A stretch of DNA of 64,000 nt from Globodera rostochiensis (taxonomy: Eukaryota; Nematoda; Chromadorea; Rhabditida; Heteroderidae): NCBI GenBank assembly GCA_018350325.1, contig JAEVLN010000011.1, positions 3,194,122 through 3,258,121 on the forward strand, written 5' to 3'. The notes under the pieces were generated by a model that was not told the DNA's origin, did no database searches, and worked only from the letters and a program-made list of their open reading frames with translations. Of the stretch, positions 10,608 to 22,530 are shown piece after piece. A program made the position numbers and the translations under genes. Every line of letters begins with the position of its first letter. Within the stretch, counting starts at the first letter, position 1.

Positions 10608-11468
10608 TAGAGCCCAGTAAAAAAAAAATTTCCGAGAACGGGAACGGGGTTTTCAAAAAGTACGGGACGGGAATCCCGTGTTTTTCCCGTTCCCGTAGAA
10701 ATCCCGTTCAATTTTTAACGGGAATCCCGCGGGAACGGGAAAATTTTTAAACTAAGAATTTTTCGTAATTTTTTTTGGCGGGCACTTTGCGATAAATTTC
10801 TGATATACAATTGGAGGGTCCGACAACGCCGATAGGCGCCGTCGGAAAATTATAACATTTTTGTTAAGAAAATTGCTCAAAATTTTCGAATTTTTTCCGA
10901 TTTGCGAATTTTTCAAAATTCAAATTTTTTGAGAATTTCATTTCCCGAGGTGGAAGGGGGGGGGGGGAGGGGTCGGCGGTGCCGATAGGCGCCGCCGAAA
11001 AAATTTTGCATTTTTTGCTCATTTTGATAAGAGATTTGCTACCAAAATCTTAAAAATACGGTAGTGGAAGAGCTGCCCACGGATTGGGTGGAGGACGTGG
11101 GTTCGAGTCCCACCCGGGGCTAACATTTCGATATTCTTTACTGGTAGCACCGGATGGTTGCCCAACCGTCGCCAGCGAAGCGATCGATGTGTGATCGATC
11201 GCCCGTTGAGGATGGAGCTGTAAGGATGAGAGAGAATTCCGCTGGTTGGAGCGGGGGCAAAAGATCAACCATATGTAAAGAAGAAGGCAAATGGGATGCC
11301 CCGGTAGCTCAGTTGGAAGAGCTGCCCACGGAGAACGGGACGGGAATCCCGAACGGGAATCCCGTCTTTTTCCCGTTCCCGTAAAAAATCCCGCTGGGCA
11401 AAAAAGACGGGAACGGGACCGGGATTCCCGTACTTTTCCCGCGGGAATCCCGTTCCCGCCGGGCTCTA
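10608..11468. mobile_element. hAT-like element with (CGGGAATCCCG)n ends and nested SINE
   Basis: Ends TAGAGCCC... and ...GGGCTCTA are inverted, and the 8-bp duplication GTTTTTGG is present on both sides (10600-10607 and 11469-11476). Subterminal arrays are built from the palindrome CGGGAATCCCG and its halves (10625-10745 and 11335-11460). The interior holds two GGCGCC-type repeats and tRNA-derived SINE sequence. No transposase. Length 861 bp. Confidence 0.88.
11060..11335 (+). repeat. tRNA-derived SINE pieces, circularly permuted
   Basis: At about 11299-11333 is a tRNA 5' half (GCCCCGGTAGCTCAGTTGGA, with A-box-like and D-arm features, then AGAGCTGCCCACGG). At about 11063-11121 is the matching 3' part: AGAGCTGCCCACGG repeated, then GACGTGGGTTCGAGTCCCAC (T-arm and B box) and CCGGGGC, complementary to the GCCCCGG acceptor. 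The 175-bp tail between them (GATCGATCGCCCGTTGAGG etc.) would follow the tRNA part in a normal SINE, so two tandem copies are overlapped: the first lost its 5' end, the second was cut by the surrounding array. Not a functional tRNA. Confidence 0.7.
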
Positions 11469-11529
11469 GTTTTTGGCTGACAAATGAGTCCGACATTTCG
11501 TGGCTTCGACATTATGTTGGCGCGCCAAA

Positions 11530-11695
11530 ACTAAAAATTGAGAATTTAAAGCGATTTTTGAACCGGATTAAATTTTTGAAAATTAAGGAAAAAAGGACTT
11601 TAAGTAACAAAAGCCGGATAAATATGAAAGGCCACTGGCGGCCCGCCAACAGCAAGCATGCGGAGACGGAGCAAGTAGCGGGGCGAGACGGAGGG
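11530..11695 (+). repeat. Dispersed repeat shared with 48.97-49.12 kb
   Basis: Contains TTTTGAAAATTAAGGAAAAA, AAGCCGGATAAA, GAAAGGCC, GGCCCGCCA, CAAGTARYRGGGCGAGACGG, in the same order as 48975-49115. Shorter pieces occur in reverse at 355-410 and at 24790-24850. No coding was recognised. From here to 12468 I see no gene; the DNA is of mixed composition. Confidence 0.55.
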
Positions 11696-12468
11696 AACTT
11701 TACGTGTATTCTCCTTCTTTCCTCTCGGATTAACAAAGAAGTTACTTTCCCAATCACTAATTTTCTTTCAGAAATCCGCCACCGGATTGTTTAGCCATTC
11801 GATCGGATTCTTTTCCACCTCAAATTCGTTAACTTTGCTGCCCTTTGCCCGCTAGTGAGCTTTTGCTTCATCATTAAAATAACCGACTAAAATTCTTCGC
11901 TCCCATTTGAACCAAACGAACAGTCACCTCATTCTTTCTGTCCTCGGATACTTAATGATAATTGCGCCACATTGTCTGAATCATAAGTTGAGAGCGGACA
12001 ATTCGTTTTTGAGAGTTAATCGCTAATGTCAAACCACATTCATCTCCTTCCAATAACGAACATCAAATTCTGAGTACCTATCTTGTAAAATTCGTTATCG
12101 GCCGCCAAATGAATACATAGGTATTTATTTTCCGCCCACTTTCTCCCATTCCTTCACAAGCTTCTAAACCCTCCACACTTTACTTAGTCCTTCCTCCTTA
12201 TCTTCGGTCCATCGTTCGGTTCTTGTTCTTTGTTGATTCGATTATTACTGCCCATTTACTTCGATCGGAACGAGTTTCACATTTGTGGAGAATAACAGTG
12301 TGTTGTCTTGAGACAGTTGGGGGTGATTGGGTAACAATTGACCGTTCTTTCGTATTTAACATACCTAAGTGGGGTTGTTCCTTTCCCCAATGCTTCTTTC
12401 TCCGTACTTTTCAGCTCATTCGTAAAGATTTTACCCGAAGCGATTGTTGCTGCTGATGCGTCATCGAC

Positions 12469-14602
12469 ATGGTGGGATGCCCTAAACAAAACGGACACTG
12501 CCATCAATTGCCTCTTTTCAATGCTTCTGAGCATTTTTTCGAAGGGGCTGAGAAGCTGCTGGAGATTTGGTTTGAGAGTGACCAGCAGCTGGGAAATGGC
12601 AGCAAATGCACACTGAGAGCCATTCCCGAGAGCGAACTGCGGCGACTTTTGAACATGGCCGGATGCCACATCCTTCAGGCAAACGATAGGACTTTCGACC
12701 AACGGACGGGAAGGACGGACTGACTGTTTCCCTCCACGCATTCACCACGAACTATGCTTAGCATTTTAATCTAATGGCTGATCAAAAACGACGCCTTTCT
12801 CAAAATAAGGATTAGTCCTTGTTCTGAATCGTTTTAATTTTTTACATGGAAAATCAAAGGAGAGACACATCGATCTGGCAATCAGGACATAATTCAGGTG
12901 CTGAGAACAGATGAAATCGACGCTTATTTGCTTAGGTTCGAATTAATACTGTTGCACTAATTGCTTGGTTCGTTCAGCGAGAGCAGCATGTTCATCTCGG
13001 ACCGTCGCCTCATTCTGAAGACGTGTGGACAGACGCGGCCGTTGGTTGTAATCGGAACGTTGTTGGAGATGGCACGCAAATATTGCCAGATGGACACAGT
13101 GACAAATGTGTGTGGCCGAGGGGAGGGGGAAGAAACGCCCCACCGATGCGTTCTTCACAAATCAAACTTATTACACTAATTTGTAAGGTCTATTATTCGC
13201 GCAAGAATTTCTTCCGGCCCCAGTTGCAGCCCCAACTCCACGCCACCTTCGACGAGGAAATTGACTATTTGGATGGCTTCTTTCAGGGTCTTCACGCTTT
13301 TCTCACTTTCGCCTAACTTTTCTATTTCAAAGGTGGAAGTGCCTTTTGCATGGGGCCGCTGAAGCATGACCGATGGTGACTGCCATTGCCGTTGTTGATC
13401 CCATCCATTCCGCAGGTACCTGTACACGTTGAACGCCCCTCGTGCTCCACTGAACTTTTCCGACCACACGTTGGAGTTGCAGATGACCGGCATTCCGGTG
13501 GAGCTGCTCCGCATTTACAGCAAAGAAGCGTGCCCTGACGGTGCGGCAGAGTGCACATGGGTAAATTAACCGAGGCGAAGTTCTTTCCGTCGTCCGAGCC
13601 GACTCATTTATTCCCAATCACTATTCTTTAGCGATCCGGCATTTTGTCTCTATTGCCCAAGGGAACTGTCATCCAGGACGAGCTGTTCGAGCCAGTCGGA
13701 TATAGTCAGTTAACCCAATCAAAGTCGTTGCCAGGGGGCCGCGGGGCCCGACCCCCCCCCCCCGAAAAAAATCCTGGCTACGGTCTTGAACCCAATCCTG
13801 GCAGTATGAAATGTTGTTTCGCAAGAACAATCGTTCTCACGATTCTCTAAAAGAATGCCACTCTGAAAGGCATGAATGGGATCCCGGCCCGTGATGAATA
13901 TGTGACCATCCACGTGACACCTGAGTCCGAATTTTGTTACGCCAGCTTCGAAACAAATCACCGTCTGGGCTGTCTGTACGAACAGACCATGAAGGTGCTC
14001 GACTGTTTCAGGCACAGTCTTTGGTCGGTCAGAAAGAACGACTTACCGATCGAATTCCTTCAGACCCGGACGTTTCATTTTGACACTGTTCGCTAACGAA
14101 CATTCAAACGGGGCTATCAAAGTGCAGCAACGACTTTGGTTCGAAGTCTTCCCGGGCTATCGACGATTGAGCGTTCAGATGCTACGTCTCCAGGTAATGC
14201 TATGACACCAAGAGTTCATTTATCCGAATTAAATTGAAACTTTAATGAAAGAAAAGTTGGAATCTCTTTAAGCTTGAGTTGGTCTGTTCCGGTTTTTATA
14301 ACTTTCTATGGTCCCGTTTTTTTATCTTTTTCTTGGTCCATTAGTCCCGGTTGCCGAAATTTTTTTTGGTCCCTATCTCGGGCTTTTCCTAAAATCCCTA
14401 TGAACTCCTTCACAAGACCAAAAATGAAATTCAGTGCGACACTTTGCTGTTTGCCCTTTACCATCGTGACGAGAAGAACGAGCAGAAGTTGAAGGTGGGC
14501 ATGGACATGGGCGTGGTCAGTGAGTGCAACGAAAGTGCCAATGGGGCGGAGGTAAATAGACAAGACGGAAACGACGATCCAAGCATTGAAAAATTGGGGT
14601 GA
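12469..14602 (+). CDS. smd-1: S-adenosylmethionine decarboxylase proenzyme
   Basis: Makes decarboxylated AdoMet, the aminopropyl donor for spermidine and spermine; cytosolic, made as a proenzyme that cleaves itself to create a pyruvoyl cofactor. Exons give HFFEGAEKLLEIWFE (12.53 kb), then FSESSMFISDRRLILKTCG (12.98 kb) containing the Glu-Ser-Ser cleavage site and the catalytic Cys of KTCG, then VYYSRKNFFRP, LYTLNAPRAPLNFSD, PKGTVIQDELFEPVGYSMNG, YVTIHVTPESEFCYASFETN (including the active-site Ser and His region), RPGRFILTLFANEHSNG, and DTLLFALYHRDEKNE, ending at TGA 14600-14602. The MNG join comes from a phase-1 splice across an intron carrying a 69-bp mobile element. The first ATG is uncertain. 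One intron (14012-14063) appears to use a GC donor. Confidence 0.9.
13720..13788. mobile_element. Minimal 69-bp hAT-like MITE in the AdoMetDC intron
   Basis: CAAAGTCGTTGCCAG at the left and CTGGCTACGGTCTTG at the right form a degenerate inverted repeat of the CAAGGGCGTAGCCAG type, flanked by the exact 8-bp duplication AACCCAAT (13712-13719 and 13789-13796). The centre is little more than G/C homopolymer. It is the shortest member here of the family also found at 26109 and 33284. Confidence 0.85.
14012..14063 (+). other. Probable GC-AG intron in AdoMetDC
   Basis: To restore the conserved block F-x-P-G-x-F (human F-K-P-G-K-F; here CFR|PGRF) the exon must end TTCAG at 14011 and resume at ACCCGG at 14064. 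The 52-nt intron then starts GCACAG and ends CTTCAG. No GT donor nearby preserves the frame without a stop codon. Confidence 0.65.
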
Positions 14603-15364
14603 TAGTTGAACTATGGACTTTAATTGAATTGAAATGTTTAACAACCAATAATTGTGGCATAAACATTTTTTAGCAGCGGAATATTGTGCTTTGATGGACG
14701 GCAAAGGGCCGTAAAAATCCCCCGGAAGTTCTTCCGTGCCCCCACCCGACTTTTCCTTTCCCATTACTGACTTCTCCTTGGGCAATTAATTTATTGTATT
14801 CCGTAATCAGTAGACAAAATCAACCTTTTAAAACAAATATGAGGGAGGTAAGGGCAGAAAAGAATGCTGGTTTCCCTTTTTTGAGTTTAGAACACCGGAT
14901 TGGCTTTTCGATGCTTTAGCCTGGCCCCGAAAAACATTGTCTAAACATCCGGTATCGTTCACCTCTTCGTGTCTTAATCGACGTTATCTCACTCGCCATC
15001 TTCCGATTGGACAAATTATGAGGAAAAAGTGATCAAACGCAAAAGTATTTGTGGAGAATAAGGGGAGAGGGGATTCAATTAGTTTTCATTTGGACACTTC
15101 AAATAATAATTCGACAGAAAGCGCCCGAGGAGAAATGCCCTCCTCCCCGTCAATCATCATCATTCGTCGCCACCAAATGGCATTTTCTAGCGGAGATTAC
15201 TGGAGCCGATAAGTGAGTAAATTTTCTTTTTCGAAGCTCTCGAAATGCCAAAGTTTGCCTCGGCGATTTCTATCCCAAGCCCATCCATTCTCTAAACATC
15301 GTAACACTGTCAAAAGGATGAATGGCATTAATCACTTACAAATTAGTCAGTCCATCCCTCAATC

Positions 15365-15592
15365 ACTCACCTCTTCCTCTTCCGTGTTCATCCTTTCCCT
15401 TCTTCCTCTTCCGTGTTCATCCTTTCCCTTCTTCCTCTTCCGTGTTCATCCTTTCCCTTCTTCCTCTTCCGTGTGCGTCGTTCCCTTCCTCTTCCATGCT
15501 CATCCTTTCCCTTCTTCCTCTTCCGTGTTCATCCTTTCCCTTCTTCCTCTTCCGTGTTCATCTTTTCCCTTCTTCCTCTTCCATGTGCGTCC
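15365..15592 (+). repeat. Tandem repeat, about 28-bp pyrimidine unit
   Basis: Seven or so copies of a unit containing CTTCCTCTTCCGTGTTCATC and TTTCCCTT, one strand almost purely pyrimidine. The preceding 14603-15364 shows no convincing gene. Open frames across the repeat are low-complexity and are not called. Confidence 0.8.
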
Positions 15593-15837
15593 AACGGACG
15601 GCTCCTTCAAAGAGTCTCCCGACCGACAATCGTCACCCCAAATTCACACAATAATTCCAATCTCCTGTTATATGTATGTTACCCGAGATTGTTTTTCTCT
15701 TTTTTATCACAATTGTTCATTAATTGCCTCCCGCCCATTCCTTCTTTTGATCTCGCCCGCCCAAACCAGAGAGAGAGGAGTTTCTTATTTGCGCATTCCC
15801 TCGATGTTTCTGGCAAAAGGACAGAACCTTAAATCAA

Positions 15838-17523
15838 TCATCCACCCTCCTCCCCCCCCCTCCTCAAATCATCCACCCTCCCCCCCCCCCCCCTCCCTCA
15901 AATCATCCACCCCCTCCCCCCCCCCCTCCTCAAATCATCCACCTCCCCCCCCCCCTCCCTCAAATCATCCACCCTCCTCCCCCCCCCCCCCTCCCTCAAA
16001 CATACACCCTCCTCCCCCCCCCTCCTCAAATCATCCACCCTCCCTCCCCCCTCCTCCCCTCAAATCATCCACCCTCCTCCCCCCCCCCCTCCTAAAATCA
16101 TCCACCCTCCCCCCCCCCCCCTCAAATCATCCCCCCTCCTCCCCCCCCACTCCCTCAAATCATCCACCCCTCCATCCCCCCCTCCTCAAATCATCACCCT
16201 CCCCCCTCCCCTCCCTCAAATCATACCACCCTCCTCCCCCCCGCCCTCCTCAAATCATCCACCCCGCCACCACCCCCCCCTCCCTCAAATTCATCACCCT
16301 CCTCCCCCCCCCCCCTCACGCAAATCATCCCACCTCCCCCCACCCCTCCCTCAATCATCCACGCCCTCCGCCCCCCCCCTTCCTCCTCAAAATCATCCAA
16401 CCAACTCCTCCCCCCCTCCTCAAACAAATCATCCACCCTCCCTCGCCCCCCCCTCCTCAAATCAGCCACCCCCCCACCCCCCCCTCCCGCAAATCACCCA
16501 CCCTCACCTCCCCCCCCCCTCCTCAAATTCACCACCCTCCCCCCCCCTCCCTTCAATCATCCACCCTCCTCCCCCCACCCTCACTCAAATAACTCCACCC
16601 TATCCCCCCCCCCCCTCCTCAAATCATCCACCCTCCTCCCCCCACCCCTCCTCAAATCATCCACCCTCCCCACACCCCCCCCTCCTCAAATCATCCACCC
16701 TCCTCCCCCCCCCTCCTCAAATCATCCCCCTCCCCCCCCCCCCCTCCCTCAAATCACCACCCTCCTCCCCCCCCCCTCCTCAAATCATCCACCCGCCCCC
16801 CCCCCCTCCCTCAAATCATCCACCCGCGCCCCCCCCCTCCTCAAATCATCACGCCTCCCCCCCCCTCCTCAAATCATCCACCCTCCTTCCCCCTCCCTCA
16901 AAATCATCCACCCTCCTCCCCCCCCCCCTCCTCAAATCATCCACCTCCTCTTCCCCCCTCCCTCAAATCAGCCACCCTCCCCCCCCCTCCCTCAAATCAT
17001 CCACCTCCCTCCCCCCCCCCCCCTCCTCAAATCATCCACCCTCCCCCCCCTCCCCCTCCTCAATCTCCACCCTCCCCCCCCCCCCCCTCCAAATCATCCA
17101 CCCTCCCCCCCCCCCTCCCTCAAATCATCCACCCTCCTCCCCCCCCCTCTCAATCATCCACCCTCCTCCCCCCCCCTCCTAAATCATCCACCCTCCTCTT
17201 CCCCCCCTCCTCAAATCATCCACCCTCCCCCCCCCCTCCTCAAATCATCCACCCTCCTCCCCCCCCCCCTCCTCAATCATCCCACCCTCCCCCCCCCCCC
17301 TCAATCATCCACCCTCCTCCCCCCCCCCTCCTCAAAATCAGCCACCCTCCCCCCCCCCCTCCCTCAATCATCCACCCTCCTCCCCCCCCCTCCTCCTCAA
17401 ATCATCCACCCCTCCCCCCCCCCTCCCTCAAAATCATCCACCCTCCTCCCCCCCCCCTCCTCAAATCATCCACCCCCCCCCCCCCCCCTCCTCAAATCAT
17501 CCACCCTCCTCCCCCCCCCCTCC
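15838..17523 (+). repeat. C-rich minisatellite, CAAATCATCCACCCTCCTCC unit
   Basis: About 50 copies of a 30-36 bp unit: CAAATCATCCACCCTCC followed by a variable C run and CTCCT. Copy length varies through the homopolymers, so the assembled length is unreliable. The same array resumes at 20703-20815 on the far side of an AT-rich block. A long proline-rich open frame crossing it is rejected as a gene. Confidence 0.9.
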
Positions 17524-20500
17524 TTTGAATACGATTTAAGCCTATTGTTTATTTGAATATTTTCTTTTGCTTATATTTTTTTGTTAATGAAATATTCTTC
17601 AACAATTTCACACTTTTGCTCATCATAATAATCATTTTTTCATTTTTTTATAATTTTTTGCCAGGGTCGCCATTTTTTAAAATTTTATTCAAAAATGCAA
17701 TAATTTTGATCGTAGAATCAGAATAATTTTATTCAACAAATTTATTGTCAACAATCGACCAATTTTCACAACATTCATCAAATCTTTCCCTTATTATTCT
17801 ATTTGCAAAATTTTCATAAAGATCAGAAAGCTTTGTTCATTTGGATTAGGCTGATCAATTCATTTATTTTCAACTTCTGATTTCCATTTATGACATTCTT
17901 TGGTTTCTGTAAATTCCGGCACCTACGCGTCCAAATCTTTACCAAATTTTCATAAAATGTTTTGTTCATTTAAACCGAANTCAGTCTTTTCAACTTTGAC
18001 TATTGCTAACAAGAAATTAAAAGTAATAGTAAATTTTTCATTTTTTTTAATAATGATGAAAATTAGGATATATGGATGCTTATAAATTTTTAAGTCATAT
18101 TGTAGATATATTATTAAAATTATACAAACATGGAACTAAATATTTGATCTGTAAGGAATTGCGAATTACATATTTTAAAATTTTAAAAATTATTTTAATT
18201 ACCTTTAATACTGTTTTTATGTTACAATTCTGGTTTTATTGTTTATTGCTGTAACTGGTCTGTTTATGCTGCAATTCTTTCTGTTTTATTTACAATTATG
18301 GAAAATATAGATCATACGGTCTAGATTCAAAATCGATCAAAAAATATATAATCAACTCCTTCGGTCTGCTATGTAAGATGTTAAAGGTTCTTAAATTCTT
18401 TTTTATTTGCTTTTTTCTATACTTAGGCTTCCTGTTGAAATCTTTAACACATCAGCAATAATGGCATCTGTCATTTACGATTATCCTCTTTAATTTTGAC
18501 ATATTTCTACAAAATTCTAATTTTTGTTGCGTCAGAAATTTTATTGTTAACAGAAATACCAAATTTGCAATTCCGTTCATAAAATTTTTATTCTACAATA
18601 ACCANATTTTTTCACAATTATATCATAGAGTTAACGCATTGAAAAGTTTTTGAGGTTGCCTTTTTACATTTTCTTTTTAAAATTGTTTCAAAATTTGACG
18701 CTATTCTAACTCAGTGTAGGGGTTATTTGATCGAGTGTAAAGAATTATCATTCTCATGACAGTATTTTTAAGTCGCTTTTCCATTGCNCCAAAGGTGCTT
18801 CCTATTTATCCTTTCCGCTATTTCTAAATCGTTCGTTTTGCTTTTTAATTTAACAATATTCTTTCAGATATTTCTTTTGTTCTTGTTTTGAATTTATGAC
18901 TCTGTCCAAATTTTTTTTTCCATTTTTTANCATTTTATTATGATTGACAAGATATTCTTCGCAAATATGCATTTTTATCCAATTTTTTTTTGAAATATTT
19001 CCTTTTTGCGATATTCATTTGTCATTTTAATAAATTCTTCGAAATTTCACGTTTTTGCTTCTCGAATATCATTTTTGCATCTTTTTTGAGTTTTTTGCCA
19101 TTTTTTTATTTGAATACGATTTTAAGCTATTGTTTATTTGAATATTTTCTTTTGCTTATATTTTTTTGTTAATGAAATAATTCTTCACAATTTCACACTT
19201 TTGCTCATCATAATAATCATTTTTTCATTTTTTTATAAATTTTTTCCAGGGTCGCCATTTTTTAAAATTTTATTCAAAAATGCAATAATTTTGATCAGTA
19301 GAATAGAATAATTTTATTCAACAAATTTATTGTCAACAATCGACCAATTTTCACAAACATTCACAAATCTTTCCCTTATTATTCTATTTGCAAAATTTTC
19401 ATAAAGATCAGAAAAGCTTTGTCATTTGGATTAGGCTGATCAATTCATTTATTTTCAACTTCTGATTTCCATTTTATGACATCTTTGGTTTCTGTAAATT
19501 CCGGCACCTACGCGTCCAAATCTTTACCAAATATTTCATAAATGTTTTGTTCATTTAAACCGAANTCAGTCTTTTCAACTTTGACTATTGCATAACAAGA
19601 ATTAAAAGTAATAGTAAATTTTTCATTTTTTTTAATAATGATGAAAATTATGGATATAGGATGCTTATAAATTTTTAAGTCATATTGTAGATATATTATT
19701 AAAATTATATCAAACATGAACTAAATATTTGATCTGTAAGGAATTGCGAATTACATATTTTAAAATTTGTAAAAATATTTTAATTACCTTTAATACTGTT
19801 TTTATGTTACAATTCTGGTTTTATTGTTTTATTGCGTAACTGGTCTGTTTATGCTGCAATTCTTTCTGTTTTATTTACAATTATGGAAAAATATGATCAT
19901 ACGGTCTAGATTCAAAATCGATCAAAAAATATATAATCAACTCCTCTCGGTCTCTATGTAAGATGTTAAAGGTTCTTAAATTCTTTTTTATTTGCTTTTT
20001 TCTATTACTTAGCTTCCTGTTGAAATCTTTAACACATCAGCAATAATGGCATCTGTCATTTACGGATTATCTCTTTAATTTTGACATATTTCTACAAAAT
20101 TCTAATTTTTGTTGCGTCAGAAAATTTTATGTTAACAGAAATACCAAATTTGCAATTCCGTTCATAAAATTTTTATTCTACAAATAACCNATTTTTTCAC
20201 AATTATATCATAGAGTTAACGCATTGAAAAGTTTTTGAGGTTTGCCTTTTACATTTTCTTTTTAAAATTGTTTCAAAATTTGACGCTATTCTAACTCAGT
20301 TGTAGGGTTATTTGATCGAGTGTAAAGAATTATCATTCTCATGACAGTATTTTTAAGTTCGCTTTTCATTGCNCCAAAGGTGCTTCCTATTTATCCTTTC
20401 CGCTATTTCTAAATCGTTTCGTTTTCTTTTTAATTTAACAATATTCTTTCAGATATTTCTTTTGTTCTTGTTTTGAAATTTATGCTCTGTCCAAATTTTT

Positions 20501-20692
20501 TTTTCCATTTTTTANCATTTTATTATGATTGACAATGATATTCTCGCAAATATGCATTTTTATCCAATTTTTTTTTGAAATATTTCCTTTTTGCTGATAT
20601 TCTTTGTCATTTTAATAAATTCTTCGAAATTTCACGTTTTTGCTTCTCGAATAATCATTTTGCATCTTTTTTGAGTTTTTTGCCATTTTTTT
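17524..20692. repeat. AT-rich 1.58-kb segment present twice in tandem
   Basis: Copy 1 is 17524-19108 and copy 2 is 19109-20692. They align end to end with scattered single-base insertions and deletions but almost no substitutions. Single Ns fall at matching places in both copies (17980/19564, 18605/20190, 18788/20373, 18930/20516). The composition is far more AT-rich than anything nearby, and no recognisable protein or RNA was found. It is embedded in the C-rich minisatellite with no duplication of flanking sequence. Best read as unpolished gap-fill sequence inserted twice, perhaps of foreign or organellar origin. Confidence 0.85.
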
Positions 20693-20702
20693 NNNNNNNN
20701 NN
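20693..20702. other. Assembly gap (10 N)
   Basis: Ten Ns separate the end of the second AT-rich copy from the resumed C-rich minisatellite at 20703-20815. The order of the flanking pieces is therefore unproven. Confidence 0.99.
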
Positions 20703-21539
20703 TCAAATCATCCACCCTCCTCCCCCCCCCCTCCTCAAATCATCCACCCTCCTCTCCCCCCTCCTCCTCAAATCATCCACTCTCCTCTCCCCCCTCCTCC
20801 CTAAAATCATTACCAAATTTGTAAATAAATTTTATTTTCATGCCTTCATTGTCTCCCCCCATCTTTTTACGTCAATTGGCTTTGGAAAATGCGCAATGGC
20901 CAAACGAATGACGAAGGCCCCGCCCCCTCCATCCGATCATCCGACCCTTTCGCTTGCTCCCAATATGTTGGCAAAGTTTTTGCCTTTAAAAGTGGCCAAT
21001 TTCTTATTTCCAGCCATTCTGCCACTTTCGATTCAGCAAAACACAATTCATAAATGGGCACCAAGGCATAAAATGCCGATGATTATCAAAAGTGGCCAAA
21101 GTCTCCGCCGCTCCTTCGCCTCTCATTTCATTTCCCATTAATTTACTTACCCTCGGGCGCCTTCCCCCTTCCCGTTACCGCCCCTCCCTCCTCGCCCTAA
21201 ACCTGCCCTTCACTCCTGTGTGGTCCATTCCTCCCACATATAGCAATCGTCTCCATTCACTCAATGCTTTCTTTTCATTCGTCCGCTTTTTGGGAACGCG
21301 CGAAAAGCCGCTTTGGAGCTTTCATGGAAGGTGGAAGTGCTGGGGTTAGGCTGAAGGGGGGGGGCGGACGGCAGGCAGCAAAAATAGCGAAGCAGGGATA
21401 ATGGGATTTGAAGGGGATTATGGTTATGGGAGCAAGGAAAACAGCTGATAATTAATCATCCGATCTGAACAACCCTCCCGAGAATGAAGCGGAAGAGTGG
21501 GGAAGGGGGGCAATGGGAGGTGACTGGACAGCCCCCGTC

Positions 21540-21870
21540 CCCCCCCCTCCATCGCCCATTTCCCCCCCCCCCCCTCCCCCCCTCCCCCCGCCTCCGTCGG
21601 TCTTCCTTTCATCTGCCGCTCCTCTGCCTTTTTTATTCCATTCCTCCAGCGACGGAATTAATTCATCCTCCTCCCTTTCACCGACCCTCCCCCTTCCCTT
21701 CCCCTTCCCTCCCCTTCCCCCCCCCCCTTCCCCTTCTCCTTTCCCTTCCCCCCCCCCCTCCCCCCCCTTCCCCTTCTCCTTTCCCTTCCCCCCCCCCCCT
21801 CCCCCCCCCCTTCCCCTTCTCCTTTCCTTCCCCCCCCCCTCCCCCCCCCCTCCCCTTCTCCACAACCATT
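21540..21870 (+). repeat. C-rich tandem repeat with CCCTTCTCCTTTCCCTTC
   Basis: Three to four copies of a unit of about 50 bp in which a C run is followed by CTTCCCCTTCTCCTTTCCCT. Homopolymer lengths differ between copies. Confidence 0.8.
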
Positions 21871-22329
21871 TCTTTTTGTTCCTTCCAAATATCCAAATAT
21901 TGGTGACATTTTGCACTTCAGAAAAAGGTCGGAGAATGTCTTTAGCTTCAGAATATGGGCAAAACAAACGCATCGCTTTCACAGTTCAGTGAAATGGCCC
22001 TCCAAACTTAAGGGGTGGCGTGGAGGGGGCAAAAATGACTGTGAATTGCATAAACCGACCCACCCAAAAGATTGACCTTCTTCCGATCCCTCGTCATCCT
22101 TTGCAAACAAAAATGGATCCTCTCATTTCTCCCTTCCAACACGCTTACGTTTGCTTTGTCTTTCCGACAACTGCTGATCATTTCTTCCATTCATCATCAT
22201 CACCACTTCATCACTCGACTTCCTCCATCATCCATCGGATCCGCCCGTCCATCTGCCCAATTGTCTCGCCTTTGGTGAGTCTCCAAGAGCCAATTTTAGG
22301 AATGACTGAGGCCCCCTCTTTCAATGTCC

Positions 22330-22530
22330 ATCGCTCCCCCCCCCCCCCGCCCCCCCCGCCCTCCCTCCCTTCTCAGTCGGTGTCCGATGGACCCCCCTCC
22401 CCCCCCCCGCTCCCCCCCCCCCGCCCCCCTCCCTTCTCAGTCGGTGTCCGATGGACCCCCTCCCCCCCCCCCCCGCTCCCCCCCCCCCGCCCTCCCTCCC
22501 TTCTCAGTCGGTGTCCGATGGACCCCCTCC
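22330..22530 (+). repeat. Tandem repeat with CTCAGTCGGTGTCCGATGG
   Basis: Three full copies of a unit of about 60 bp: CTCCCTTCTCAGTCGGTG, TCCGATGGACCCCC, then a C run interrupted by single G. The block is preceded by a C/G run. Confidence 0.8.

Noticed and set aside
11063..11121. Functional tRNA gene
   Set aside because: Only the 3' half is present here; the acceptor 5' strand lies 240 bp downstream in another copy, so it is SINE debris.
15213..16592. Long proline-rich open frame
   Set aside because: It crosses two tandem repeats; the reading frame is open only because the C-rich units lack stops, and splice context or conserved sequence is absent.
17524..20692. Mitochondrial insertion in the nucleus
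   Set aside because: AT-rich composition suggested it, but no mitochondrial protein, rRNA or tRNA could be recognised.
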